Source: Liopterus haemorrhoidalis (Eukaryota > Arthropoda > Insecta > Coleoptera > Dytiscidae). Taken from it: a DNA stretch of 64,000 nt. Shown here piece after piece: positions 45,470 to 57,425 of the stretch. Positions within the stretch are counted from its first letter, which is position 1. Each line of letters opens with the position of its first letter. The notes beneath the pieces were generated by a model, which saw only the letters and a program-made list of their open reading frames with translations, ran no database searches and was not told the DNA's origin. The stretch lies in the NCBI GenBank assembly GCA_963971575.1, contig OZ020611.1, positions 53,205,466 through 53,269,465 of the forward strand. Direction: 5' to 3'. The position numbers and the translations under genes are program-made.

Positions 45470-46344
45470 CCTCTTTTGACCCTCCCTTTGACTCATGTAC
45501 CTATCGTTTATAGGTCAGAAGTAATCACAGAAAGAAGATCACAGTAAATAAATTAATCTGATGAGTCAGTTTGATCGTTAGGTGGTAGAGCGGGCTGCCG
45601 GGATTAACAATACTGCTGGTTCAAAAGTTCTGCTTAGTTGAAGTAAATTTTAAATTGTGTTTTGATGATTTGTTATTTGTATATTATTATATTGATTATA
45701 TTATATACTAACATCGAAACTTTCCTTCAATATTGTGTTTTATTACACTAGATATTTTGCTTATCATTTCTCATACCTAAATCGTCAGTCATATTTAGTC
45801 CAACACTTATTAAAAATTGCTTATTTACATTAGACGATTTAGACGCATTTTTACACAGATTACATTGACTTCTTCTAATTTTACTTGTGATATAATTAAT
45901 TAGTTGTTTTCATACCTTTTTCAACTTATCAGATAATTCTGGGTGCTTATTCTGTCATCGAAGTTAATTTGCAAGTTCGCCCTACATTAATTAGATAGGG
46001 TTGAAAATACAATATTTGTGAAGGCGTAAAATTGTAGTAAAAATTATTCTCAAATATCTTGAGATTTAAAATATCGTGCAGTTTGGACTGGTGAAAACAG
46101 TCTGGATTGTGCGGTCGGTAGTTCGATTCTCCGTTGGTGATATTATTCGGGCGAGAATAATGTATACATTACTCTCATTTCACAATCATTCACCCCTCAT
46201 CCAGGTGTAGGAGTTCACCCCCTGGCATCGGCGATTAGCCTCGTTGCAGAAATAGGCCAATGTAAAATAAATAAATAAATAAATAAATTAATATATCTTA
46301 GATAAATCTACCCCCATTTATAGAAAAATATAGTATTTCAATCA
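45470..46344. other. Single-copy part of the right arm
   Basis: Inverted match of the left arm with the small foldback absent. About 120 bp near 45785-45900 has no clear counterpart on the left. No gene. Confidence 0.7.
46075..46288 (+). mobile_element. SINE S1, 5'-deleted copy in the right arm
   Basis: Same insertion as 41947-42190, in inverted orientation, retaining the (AAATA)n tail and the 3' target duplication AATATATCTTAGAT. About 40 bp covering the SINE head and the 5' duplication are deleted. Confidence 0.88.
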
Positions 46345-48905
46345 ACATCTAACTTCACGCTTATATTTTTGAATGCTCAATTTCTCAAAAACACTTAGGG
46401 TGGATTCCGATTTTTAATGAAGCACAAACAGGCACTACCGAGGCACTAACGGTTGTCTGATGAATTTTCATTAGTGCTTTTCATGACCTGCAAACTACAC
46501 GTTAATTTTTTTGAATGCTCAATTTCTCTAAAACGTTTAGGGTGGATTTCGATTTTAATGAAGCACAAACAGGCACTACCGAGTCACTAATGGTTGGCCG
46601 ATGAATTTTCTTTAGTGCTTTTCATAACCTGCAAACTACACGTTAATTTTTTTGAATGCTCAATTTCTCAAAAACGATTAGGGTGGATTTCGATTTTAAT
46701 GAAGCACAAACAGGCACTACCGAGGCATTAATGGTTGGCCGATGAATTTTCATTAGTGCTTTTCATGACCTGCAAACTGCACATTAATTTTTTTAAATGC
46801 TCAATTTCTCAAAAACAGTTAGGGTGGCTTCAAATTTTAATGAAGCACTAACAGGCACTAACGAGGCACTAACGGATGGCTGACGAATTTTCGTTAGTGC
46901 TTTCAGTGGACTGCTAACTTCACGCTTATTTTTTTGAATGCTCAATATCTCAAAAACGGTTAGGGTGGCTACAAATTTTAATGAAGCACTAACAGGCACT
47001 AACGAGGCACTAACGGATGGCCGACGAATTTTCGTTAGTGCTTTCAGTGGACTGCTAACTTCACGCTTATTTTTTTGAATGCTCAATATCTCAAAAACGG
47101 TTAGGGAGGCTACAAATTTTAATGAAGCACTAACAGGCACTAACGAGGCACTAACGGATGGCCGACGAATTTTCGTTAGTGCTTTCAGTGGACTGCTAAC
47201 TTCACGGTCGATTTTTTGAAAGCTCAATTTCTCAAAAACGGTTAGGGTGGCTACAAATTTTAATGAAGCACTAACAGGCACTAACGAGGCACTTACGGAT
47301 GGCCGACAAATTTTCGTTAGTGCTTTCAGTGGACTGCTAACTTCACGCTTATTTTTTTGAATGCTCAATATCTCAAAAACGGTTAGGGTGGCTACAAATT
47401 TTAATGAAGCACTAACAGGCACTAACGAGGCACTAACGGATGGCCGACGAATTTTTGTTAGTGCTTTCAGTGGACTGCTAACTTCACGGTCGATTTTTTG
47501 AAAGCTCAATTTCTCAAAAACGGTTAGGGTGGCTACAAATTTTAATGAAGCACTAACAGGCACTAACGAGGCACTAACGGATGGCCGACGAATTTTCGTT
47601 AGTGCTTTCAGTGGACTGCTAACTTCACGGTAGATTTTTTGAAAGCTCAATTTTTCAAAAACGTTTAGGGTGGCTACAAATTTTAATGAAGCACTAACAG
47701 GCACTAACGAGGCACTTACGGATGGCCGACAAATTTTCGTTAGTGCTTTCAGTGGACTGCTAACTTCACGCTTATTTTTTTGAATGCTCAATATCTCAAA
47801 AACGGTTAGGGTGGCTACAAATTTTAATGAAGCACTAACAGGCACTAACGAGGCACTAACGGATGGCCGACGAATTTTCGTTAGTGCTTTCAGTGGACTG
47901 CTAACTTCACGGTCGATTTTTTGAAAGCTCAATTTCTCAAAAACGGTTAGGGTGGCTACAAATTTTAATGAAGCACTAACAGGCACTAACGAGGCACTAA
48001 CGGATGGCCGACGAATTTTCGTTAGTGCTTTCAGTGGACTGCTAACTTCACGATTAATTTTTTGAATGCTCAATATCTCAAAAACGGTTAGGGTGGCTAC
48101 AAATTTTAATGAAGCACTAACAGGCACTAACGAGGCACTAACGGATGGCCGACGAATTTTCGTTAGTGCTTTCAGTGGACTGCTAACTTCACGGTCGATT
48201 TTTTGAAAGCTCAATTTCTCAAAAACGGTTAGGGTGGCTACAAATTTTAATGAAGCACTAACAGGCACTAACTAACGAGGCACTAACGGATGGCTGACGA
48301 ATTTTCGTTAGTGCTTTCAGTGGACTGCTAACTTCACGCTTATTTTTTTGAATGCTCAATATCTCAAAAACGGTTAGGGTGGCTACAAATTTTAATGAAG
48401 CACTAACAGGCACTAACGAGGCACTAACGGATGGCCGACGAATTTTCGTTAGTGCTTTCAGTGGACTGCTAACTTCACGGTCGATTTTTTGAAAGCTCAA
48501 TTTCTCAAAAATGGTTAGGGTGGCTACAAATTTTAATGAAGCACTAACAGGCACTAACGAGGCACTAACGGATGGCCGACGAATTTTCGTTAGTGCTTTC
48601 AGTGGACTGCTAACTTCACGATTATTTTTTTGAATGCTCAATGTCTCAAAAATGGTTAGGGTGGCTACAAATTTTAATGAAGCACTAACAGGCACTAACG
48701 AGGCACTAACGGATGGCCGACGAATTTTCGTTAGTGCTTCCAACGAAGCGTGAAGTTAGCAGTCCATTTTGAATTGCTTTTTTTTCGAAAACGGTTAGGG
48801 TGGCTACGATTTTTTATGAAGCACTAACAGGCACTAACGAAGCACTAACGGATGGCCGACGAATTTTCGTTAGTGCTTTCAGTGGACTGCTAACTTCACG
48901 GAGCC
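46345..48905 (-). repeat. Right array of 141-bp repeats
   Basis: Inverted counterpart of the left array, again about 18 units with diverged inner units (46345-46790) and homogeneous outer units, and with the same alternation of two variants. A 491-codon frame runs through it on the minus strand for the same arithmetic reason as on the left. Confidence 0.95.
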
Positions 48906-48914
48906 TGTTTACAC

Positions 48915-50078
48915 GGTTGTAGATGAGCAAGATGCCATTCACTAACCAATAGAATTCTACAATTTTCTTAACCCATCAGGATTGCCTCCTCGTGCTCTTA
49001 CTTTAAAAGTAGGTTTCCCAATAATATTTCCCACAAATATAAATTCGCCAACAGTATAAACACGCTTTCAGATAAACCGTTTAAAAGACTGTGTAGTAGA
49101 GCCAACCATGACTGGTTGTGCTACAAGCAAAAAGGTGTTAAACCCAAGAATACGGATTTCTACAATTTTATCATTTTAGTTCAAGTAGCTCCAAATATCT
49201 GCCAAGGTTTGTTTTGCGATCCATATAAAGTCGCAGGGTCCAACCCCGAAGATAGTTGGCGTTGATTTACGGAATCCCTGCTTCTCGCACTGACAATTAT
49301 ATGTAGCGTGTTCGTGTGTCAGTTCTAGCAACAACCTTTACCTTCTACCTCCTAATGGTACAACTAAAACTTTGTGTAGAAAAAGGTTCTTAGATAAGTA
49401 AGTAATCCTGTGCAGTTTAATCCTAGCCTTTTACATGTCTATAGTATTGTCTTTTGTCCTGTCACCTAATTACGGGTAGGTATGTAACTAACTCGTTCTT
49501 TTACATTTTTACAAATTACGGACTCGTCGTCTTACATTTTTACATATTCAAGCAAGTCCAATTTTTTGCCATTTCTAAATTTTTAAATAAATAACAACCA
49601 ATTCTGCTAAAATTGGACGTATTTATTTTTCTTCATTATTTATGCAGTTAATTCCATAAATTACAATTTTGGGACAATATTAAATATTTGATTTTTTGTA
49701 ATCGGAATATTCAAAAGTATTCCGTTTAAAAAAAATGTTTCTGTGAATAACTCGGAAATCTGATATGCATTGTTTCGATGTTTTTACCATCGTAATTTGC
49801 AAAAAAAAAAAAAAAATAGGACTATAATCTATTAGCGGATAAGATGCAGTCGATGTAAACAGTAGAACTGTGTCACTCTTGCTGGGTGATCGGACGTAAA
49901 AACATAAAAGTGATTTAAATGTCTTTTCGTATAATCAGAACTACATGTTCTCCGATAGTAAAGTATAGTTTTTTCACTTAATCGTAATCGTAGCTTCGCT
50001 ATTAACAGAGTTCACATTGGTGCTGAATTTACTTTGAATAGTCTATATAAATCATAAAATACACCTAACGCAAATAGC
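48915..50078. other. Non-coding gap
   Basis: No gene or clear repeat boundary; an A15 run near 49801-49816. Confidence 0.5.
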
Positions 50079-50414
50079 CTATAGTGCGTTTAAAGGTGAG
50101 TTTGCAGTATAGCTCTTATGGCAAATGGGAGCGGTGTTGCCAAATGTTGTAAAAGTGGCAAATGTATCAATTATAATAATATGAAAAACTCGTATGATTT
50201 ACAAAAATCAACTCTTATAAAACTCAAAATAACACTCAACAAAAACAAATGGTCATTTGTAGAATACTGCGTCTTCACAGATAAGAGCGTTTTAGAGCTG
50301 GCAACGTCGACAAGCAGGAAAAGGATAGCGACATTGTGTAAACCCATTAGAGAGTATGAAAAAGAACTACTCCATATGCCCTGTAGTGCAAACTCACCTT
50401 TGAACGCACTATAG
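50079..50414. mobile_element. 336-bp MITE
   Basis: CTATAGTGCGTTTAAAGGTG at the left; inverted CTATAGTGCGTTCAAAGGTG at the right, both continuing AGTTTGCA. The target duplication is unresolved (TA is possible within CTATAG). A 98-codon frame inside is most likely chance. Confidence 0.85.
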
Positions 50415-50995
50415 CTGGAATGCGGAATTACAGCTAGTTGACTTAAACGCTACATGTGTTTCAGGGACCAAATGTATTTTAGTTCTTTTTCCAATTTTTG
50501 TTAGTATAAAACACACTGACCTGGATAAAGTAATTTTTCTTAATATCTCTATACGATATTTCTTTTGTATTTTCAGCCTAGTTGACTTCGTCGTAAAATG
50601 GTTTCTAAACGTAAGCATTAAAAGAAAATAAAACAGTTTTGGTACAAACAATAGCATTATTTCGCTCCGTCGTTCGTAGGTAATTCGTGGAACAGAACCG
50701 CCTCTCTCAGATTTAAATTAAAACATACCTAAAAAAAATAAATATTCTGCTGCAATAGCACGTATTAAAATAAAACTTTACCGATTAAATTTTTGAAAAG
50801 AAAAGAAGATAAAAATAATCATTTAACTGCAGGGATACCACTAATTAAGTATTTTCACACCATTTTTAAAATTAATTCACTTTAAAAGTAAAACTAATGG
50901 TTTTATACTAAAATTTCTTATATTAAAATTCATAATTATGTCTCCTCTACGCTAAGCTATTTCTTTTAATTTTGTCAAATGGCGTCAAGGCCATA
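50415..50995. other. Non-coding gap
   Basis: AT-rich, no gene. Confidence 0.5.
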
Positions 50996-51866
50996 CTTCC
51001 GTAACCCCCCCCCCCCTTACACTATACTTCAGACAACGACGCAAGATCGAGTCATGAGTAACGCGATGCCAACTTCATTGTGTGTACGGCGGCCTCTGTG
51101 ACCGATATCGTGACTCAATGCACGCATCGGCATCACGACAATGTTAGAGAGGCTGGATGCCGCCTGTATGTTTCAACAAGTGTAGGCTTACATTAATGTT
51201 TGTTTACAATTCTTGGGCGAATTTTGTTTAATAGGTATTGAAAATTACGGCCATCCATTCTTAAATAATGGTAATAATCTTTTGGTTCATTCATTCTTAA
51301 TTCACTCAATAACGGGCAATTAGAATATAAATTTTTATCTTTAAGCCCATTGTGAAAACAGTTCGAATTGTGAAGTTGCTGGTTTGATTCCCCGATGGTG
51401 ATATTATTCGGGCGAGAATAATATGTTTACATTACTCCCATTTTCACAATCATTCACCCTTCATCCAGGTGTAGGAACTCACCCTCTAGCAACGGCGATT
51501 AGCCTCGTTGCAGATATTGGCCGATGTAAAATAAATAAAAATAATAATAAGCCAACTGTTACACCATTTCCTTTTTGGCTTCTTTGATTTTTTAAGTGAC
51601 ACACCAATTAAGACAATTATCATTGGCAATGGTAAATCACTATTCATGTTTATATTTTACTCATAACCGGTGACAATGAAGCAAACGTCGAGCTGTATAC
51701 TAAACAAAGCTTTGTTCAACCGTCGACTTAATGTCTTGCGTCGAGGCATACATCAGTAGTGTGTGTCCAACAGCCAGTGATGGCTATTTCATGATGCCTT
51801 GGAATCGATGCCATGAATCGATGCATGCTTCATAGTGTATGGGGGGTTTAAGTGACTTACGGAAGC
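50996..51866. mobile_element. Possible DNA element with imperfect ends, containing a SINE
   Basis: CTTCCGTAAC then a C12-13 run and TTACACTATA at the left; on the other strand at the right CTTCCGTAAGTCACTTAAAC, CCCCCATACACTATG. CGACGCAAGA / TCTTGCGTCG near 51040 and 51735 is also inverted. Composition is GC-richer than the surroundings. No coding and no clear target duplication. Confidence 0.6.
51350..51548 (+). mobile_element. SINE S1, third copy (5'-truncated)
   Basis: Shares TGGTGATATTATTCGGGCGA, TTCATCCAGGTGTAGGA and the GGCGATTAGCCTCGTTGCAG body with the other two copies; ends in an AAATAAATAAAAATAATAAT tail. Confidence 0.88.
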
Positions 51867-52319
51867 AACAAACAAAAAGCTAGAGTCAATGACCTCTAAC
51901 CGGGAATGAAGAGTCCCATTCCAAATCTGTCGTCAACATAAAATTTAGAGACTAGATTTACTTAGTCTCTAAATCCCGCATTTTAATTATGAAGCTGTAG
52001 CCACATATTTAGAGTCTACAAATATTAATCTATGAAGGACTATTATTAATAAACCATATTTGATTATTATATAAATTTATTAAATTAGCTAAATTAAGAT
52101 ATGTAGAACTAGAAAATCATATTCATTAAATAACATACAAACTCTTGTTAAACCTTCCATGGCCCCCCTTAAAAATAGTGCTAGCCCCCTTCCCCCACGC
52201 CCTTGTCTTATTCCCAAATCATACTCATCATTCTCGGTTAGATTAGATTAAAAGAAAACTATATAAATAATCGTAGCTGGCAATGGAAAAATCTGAAAAC
52301 CAATTTCATCACAATTTTT
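51867..52319. other. Non-coding gap
   Basis: No gene. Confidence 0.5.
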
Positions 52320-52436
52320 CTTTTTTTTTTTAATTTTAATTTAATGGCCTTTGCTGCTGTGGCAATTAGCCAGGACCATTTTTATTTCAGAAAATTTCCA
52401 TGGCTGAACTGGATTCGAACCCGAGACCTTCGCAAA
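52320..52436 (-). mobile_element. tRNA-derived SINE (family S2), truncated
   Basis: Minus strand has GGTCTCGGGTTCGAATCC (perfect B box), then CCATGG..., then a 3' region GGCTAATTGCCACAGCAGCA followed by an A-rich tail. The head is missing. The 3' region resembles the I-like LINE 3' end at 54890-54930. Confidence 0.75.
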
Positions 52437-53343
52437 AAAAATTGTTTGTCCAAATAATATTAAAAACCATTTTCATTCAAATAAATTCAGTTGTCAAAAA
52501 TATTCAAAAATTGAAAAAAAAAAACAATTAAATATATTTTAAATCTTATCTATAATAAAATTTGAATGAGCTACAGTTATCCAGTTGTGTAATGTGATTG
52601 ATATGTATAACACTTGATAGTTCATATTTCAATATTTCCACTAAAAAAGTCAATAAAAAATACAAATATTTTTGCAGGCTCCTAAAAATGAAAAATTAAA
52701 AACTAATTTCCTAGAAAAACTTTTTTTGTCCGAGCTCTAGTAATAACCATCTTATGCGATAGACTTTAGTGAATATTTCTACAACATTATATTCTACTCC
52801 AGACATAACATGTTTCTTTACGCACCCTCCTGTAGCTTGGAACATCAACAAGTCTTGTACCTGGATTTCAGTTCCTACAATCTAAATTAGTTATATTTAT
52901 AATACTTTTGTAAACTACTGTAAAACTTCTATTTTCAAACTTTTTTTTTTCATTTAACAACCCCTTATCTATAAGTGAGTTTCATGGACCTGAAGCTGAA
53001 CCTGGCTCCGAAACAAAAACCCGAAAAAAACTGTATTTTTCATAAACCTGAACCGAACCATTATATTTCAAGATGGGTGAACCAAAACCTAAACCCAAAC
53101 CTTTTATTATTAACCGGTAACCATATATTTTTAACAGGTTCCAAAAATTATTTTATATTTAACATTTTAAATTTAACAAGGCAAAAAAAATTTAAACTGT
53201 AATTTATTATTAAATAAGTCGGCAGTTTAGACTATTCAATATATAATAAACTTTTATATTCGTCCACTTACACACGCTACCTGACACTACTGTCGTTTTA
53301 TTTCTGTACCCCTGGAACAGGGTGACAGGTTTGATTTTCTTAA
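52437..53343. other. Non-coding gap
   Basis: AT-rich; a stretch at 52975-53110 repeats GAACC/AAACC phrases but is not coding. Confidence 0.5.
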
Positions 53344-53600
53344 GAAGGCAATGCGGTACAAAGCAAAAAAAAGGTCGTTACTTTCCAAATATAAGTGAAG
53401 AGCAAAAAAAGGTCCTCACCTCCCAAATCTAAGTGAAGAAAAAAAAAAAGATCCTCCCACCTCCCGAATCTAAGTGAAGAACAAAAAAAAAAGGTCCTCA
53501 CCTCCCAAATCCAAGTGAAGAGCAAAACAAAAATTAAAAAAGTTCCTCACCTCCCAAATCCAAGTGAAGAGCAAAAAAAAAGGTCCTCTTCTCCTCAAAT
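53344..53600. repeat. Minisatellite, inverted relative to the one at 38.4 kb
   Basis: About six units of GGTCCTCACCTCCCAAATC with AAGTGAAGAGC and A-runs, the reverse complement of the array inside the hAT MITE at 38290. Ends of the parent element were not found. GCGGGAC phrases at 53620-53680 follow. Confidence 0.85.
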
Positions 53601-54519
53601 ACAAGTCAAGATATCAAAATGCGGGACTTTTGTGGGACGTGTCTTAAAGCGGGACGCCCAATCAAAATACGGGACAGTCCCGCACCAAATTCACCAAATT
53701 TCCATAGTGCCACAAATTGGAGTAGCAAATAAAATAAACCTCGTTCTGTAAAATTACATAAAATGATGTGCTTTTGTCCGTCAGCCTGAGAACGGTGCAT
53801 ATTCTCTACTAGCTATTTGTTTTTCGTATAAATATAAAATCTTCAAAGAAAATGCGATTACAGAAGTCACTATATATATAAGACATATTATTTATCCAAT
53901 TTAATATCAGTGCCACGTGTTCAATATATCAAAATAAAGTTCACCATCGTAAAATGGAATTATAATAAAACCAGTATAACATATAAAACATGTCAAATCC
54001 ATATATTTCATTTCAAAATGTTGTATGATATAATATAACAAGAGAAACAAGTATTTGACAGTCTCTCATACGTCCATATCCCGTACCTGGACCTTCGTTC
54101 TCGGCCCTGTGAATTCCCCATTTCGATTTTACGTCCCTTGCATTTTAAAGGGTTGCTTTACAGAAAGACTGTCATCCGCATATGTGCGCACGACAGGAAT
54201 GGCTTAGCCCAAAAAGAAAAGATAAGTTTCTGGAGATGATGTGAATGGAGAAGCTTCACAGAAATAAAAAGAAAATTAATTCCGAGTTACACTTGGGATA
54301 TTTTATAAAGTAACATGCAAGTGTGTTCTGGAAACTAAATTTTACAATTTATTTTTAACTAAGAAATAGGGTTGTTTCTAATATCTTCTGCATAAATCTG
54401 ATACAGAAACTAAAGAAGTCACAATGGATGCAGTTATATCCAATAAACATATTAAACTTACAATAATGGCAATAATAATATAATATGATCGAAAAATGGA
54501 CATCTAGTAGGCCGTGTAT
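53601..54519. other. Non-coding gap
   Basis: No gene supported. Confidence 0.5.
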
Positions 54520-54862
54520 TTTATTTAAAAAAAATTTATGTTGGCAAGATCTGTGCTGTATATAATTTTCGATGAATATGTGAAGTTTGACAGTTTTAGC
54601 TTATAATCGAATATTAGGTCAGAATTACAAAATATTTTTTATCGAAGGTTATTTTGAAATGGACATATAATTTTGAGCTTTTGCGGATGCCAACATAATA
54701 TTTTTTAAAATTAAATTCATAACTTTCTAGACGCCATATTTCTATACACCACGTTCTACTAATAATACAGGAAATTGTGTTCAAAACACTGGTTTTGGAG
54801 AAAATTTTGCCGGAGATATGGAAATTGGTGAGATGAATAAAGGTCTTGAGGTGCTGTTTTCG
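54520..54862 (+). repeat. Dispersed repeat (family B), split by a LINE insertion
   Basis: Ends with TTGAGGTGCTGTTTTCGAGG and resumes at 56092-56360 (GAGAAACGTGCAAAAAATTG, CAAATATCTCGGTGC). Another copy is inverted at 35330-35770. Non-coding; class unknown. Confidence 0.7.
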
Positions 54863-54952
54863 AGGTCGCGTTTTTTTTTTTTTTTCCTTTTATTGTTAAT
54901 TTAAATGCTTCAGCTACGGGGCTATTAGCATTTGAGTACAGGTCAGTATTTC

Positions 54953-55382
54953 TAAAGTCACTGGATTATACAAAGTACCGCAAGCAAGGGTTTGATTGGC
55001 AACATTGCTTCCCCTATTAACCTAACTAAAGCAGCAATTTTTACGTTCTTAAGTTTACGTCTGCGCTGTCACATCTCCCTCTCTCGCTCTCATTTAATAA
55101 CCTTCTTTGTCAGCGGTTTGAATATTTAAGGTTAAGTTTAATTTATTTAAATTTATATATTATATCCATTTTATATAATAAAAATTAAAAGAATAATTGA
55201 AATTGTACCACAATTTTGTTATAGTGCATCTTTGATTAAAAAAAACGTGATTACAATGTTTAAAATAAAAACTAGTTTCTTATTTTTGTAATATTGGAAT
55301 CACTGAACATCATTTGTGTTGGCGACATTTTTAACCCCAGCATGGCCGCCGTTGCGGTACTTTGTATAATCTAGTGACTTTA
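54953..55382. mobile_element. 430-bp hAT-like MITE nested in the LINE
   Basis: Starts TAAAGTCACTGGATTATACA; the other strand at the right starts TAAAGTCACTAGATTATACA; both continue AAGTACCGCAA. Exact 8-bp AGTATTTC on each side (54945-54952 and 55383-55390). The 8-bp duplication fits hAT, but the TIR start (TAAAG) is not the commonest type. Confidence 0.9.
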
Positions 55383-55556
55383 AGTATTTCAAATTACATA
55401 CATAATTTTACATAGACATATGATACATTACATTTTTAGAATAATAATATTATATACATGTATATAAGTTACAATTATAGGTAAATTATTAAAAAAAAAA
55501 AAAAAAAAATGGGAGTTTTCAAACATTGAGTAACTAAAGAGATAGGTGAACAGATA

Positions 55557-56083
55557 TTACATGAGGTGGGAGATGTTGATGTCTCGTAGGAATTGAAGCG
55601 TCTGATTTTCTGAAGTCTTGGTTGGTGCCAGTGCTTGTTTTAGTGTTGTCGGTATATTATTTTTAATTCTCTCAGCATTATATTTTGAACAGGAGATTAT
55701 GATGTGATCCACTGTTAGGCGTACTTGGCAGTCAGTACAAGTGCTGGGTTCAGATTTTTGAAATATGTACTTATAGATCAGGAAGATGTGTACATGTCGC
55801 ATTCTTGTCAATATTGTTTGGTACTTTCTGTTTTGTCTAAATTCCCACAACTTGGCCTCTTCTTTGATGGTTCTAAGGTGGTTGTTTTGGATGTTCCTCC
55901 ATTCTTCCTTCTATTTTGCAAGAATGTCCTTTTTCAGTTGCGACTTTGTATCTACGAGATGCATCTGCACTTGCAATATCTCTTGTTGTTGATTCTTTCG
56001 CTGCTTTATCTGCTTTCTCGTTATCATCAATGCCCACATGGGATGGGATCCAGATTATTATTATTTTTTCTCGCATTTTGTGT
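55557..56083 (-). pseudogene. RNase H and C-terminus of an I-like LINE ORF2
   Basis: Minus strand from about 56080: IIIIWIPSHVGIDDNEKADK (RNase H His/Asp region) then, after a frameshift near 55860, RMRHVHIFLIYKYIF, TCTDCQVRLTVDHIIISCSK (zinc motif) and a tail ending at 55557. The same arrangement as residues at 6885-7375 but a different family. Broken by at least one frameshift. Confidence 0.85.
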
Positions 56084-56360
56084 GAGGTCGCACTTTGAGA
56101 AGTTTTTTGCCGAAAAAAAAACACGAGAAACGTGCAAAAAATTGTTTATTTTTTACAAATATCTCGGTGCCATGGCAAAATTCGAAAAATATATCTATAC
56201 TAAATTACAGAAGAATAAATTATCTAAAATGTATCTTGCATAAGTTTCTTTTGGGATGAATGGTTTCACCGCTACAGCACCTCAAAGTTGGTCAATTTTT
56301 CAAATTCATGAAAAAAGTACTTTTGCTGCAATAAACGCAAAAATATTATTATAACTTCAA

Positions 56361-57425
56361 TTCTGTTAGTTTCTCAAAATATACGATTATTTATTTATTT
56401 ACTATTATTATTATTATTATTATTATTTATTTTTTTTGCTATAATATAATAGTGTTTTATTTCTACAAAGGTCTTTAACCCTCTACAATTATAAAAATGG
56501 AAAAAAAAACATTTTTTTTTATGAATGAATTTTATTTACTGAACATATATATCCTTCATAAAAGCCATTTCGGGCCCAAAATGGGATTAAATGTTGATAT
56601 TATGGTGCATAGTGTGGGTCGAGAAATAAAAGAAATTCATAAAAAAATGTTCTTTTTCTCTCGTACCTCGTTTGAATCATCGTCGCTGTTTTTGTCTCGC
56701 TTCCACATACCATGAATCGTATTTATTTTCGCCCGAGTCCATTCGGGAGTGATCTTTTCTGCAGGTAAAGCTTGCGCGAGTTATCTCGGGTGTGGGAATT
56801 TTCGCACATAATAGCCGCCCGAGTATACTCGGGCGTAGTCCTTTAGCGGTTATTTGCGCCTTGAGAGTTGTCTTTTGATACCATACAATAAAATTTAAAA
56901 AATATATATATATTTTTTTTTTTTTTCTTTTTTATCGACACAAGTAATTTGATATCTTTCAAAAATCTAATTTGATCAAAAATTCATGTTGAACAATTTC
57001 GATACCCATCAATATCCATTGCTGTGATTCAGATTTTTAGACCAGCCACTTTGGGAACCACTCTCGTTCCAAATTAGGACAAGTTTTTAGACATTTTTGG
57101 CGAAAATAAATTTATTCGATACCCTACTCAATTATTTTTTTAAATACTTTTTTCTTCGTTAAGTACAACTTTGTTCATATTTTTCGGCGTCTCAGATATA
57201 TATATTTTTTTTGATTCTACCTCTATATCCGACTATCAAGTCTATAACAGAGACGAGCACTGCAGCTGTTATTTTCATTGCAGCTCTGCAACAACGCAGG
57301 CTGTTCAACTTGAGGGATCTATTTCAATCCTATGGCCTTAGCCTCTTTTGTGGACTTCAATACAAGATGAAAAAACCTCATGGACAATGTCTTCTACCAA
57401 CTACTACGCATTGATACATCAACTA
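56361..57425. other. Non-coding gap with repeats
   Basis: (ATT)n near 56402-56428; GCCCGAGT/ACTCGGGC inverted phrases at 56732 and 56818-56833; a copy of the dispersed family of 20640-21110 at about 56940-57200. No gene supported. Confidence 0.5.

Larger units (their letters stand above)
39335..48905. mobile_element. Giant 9.57-kb foldback transposon with 9-bp target duplication
   Basis: The ends are GGCTCCGTGAAGTTAGCAG and its reverse complement CTGCTAACTTCACGGAGCC. TGTTTACAC occurs directly outside both ends (39326-39334 and 48906-48914). The left arm runs to about 43515 and the right arm starts at about 45470. Order within each arm from the outside: a 150-bp terminal hairpin unit, about 18 copies of a 141-bp repeat, then about 1.6 kb of single-copy sequence containing a SINE. 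The left arm also carries an 812-bp foldback insertion that the right arm lacks. The central 1.95 kb differs between sides and includes another small foldback. No transposase was found, so it is non-autonomous. Foldback/Mutator-like elements have long repetitive inverted ends and 8-10-bp duplications; assignment there is inference. Confidence 0.88.
54870..56083 (-). mobile_element. 5'-truncated I-like LINE with target duplication
   Basis: Poly(T) at 54871-54886 is the poly(A) tail of a minus-strand LINE; GAGGTCGC is repeated exactly at 54862-54869 and 56084-56091. The element keeps the end of ORF2 (RNase H) and a 3' UTR with GCTAATAGCCCCGTAGCTGA, close to the 3' UTR of the LINE at 2041-7560. 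A hAT-like MITE (54953-55382) sits in the 3' UTR. Confidence 0.88.

Noticed and set aside
39335..48905. CRISPR array
   Set aside because: Units are contiguous 141-bp tandem repeats without unique spacers, in a eukaryotic context.
50118..50414. 98-codon frame as a small protein gene
   Set aside because: It lies wholly within a MITE and ends in its terminal inverted repeat.
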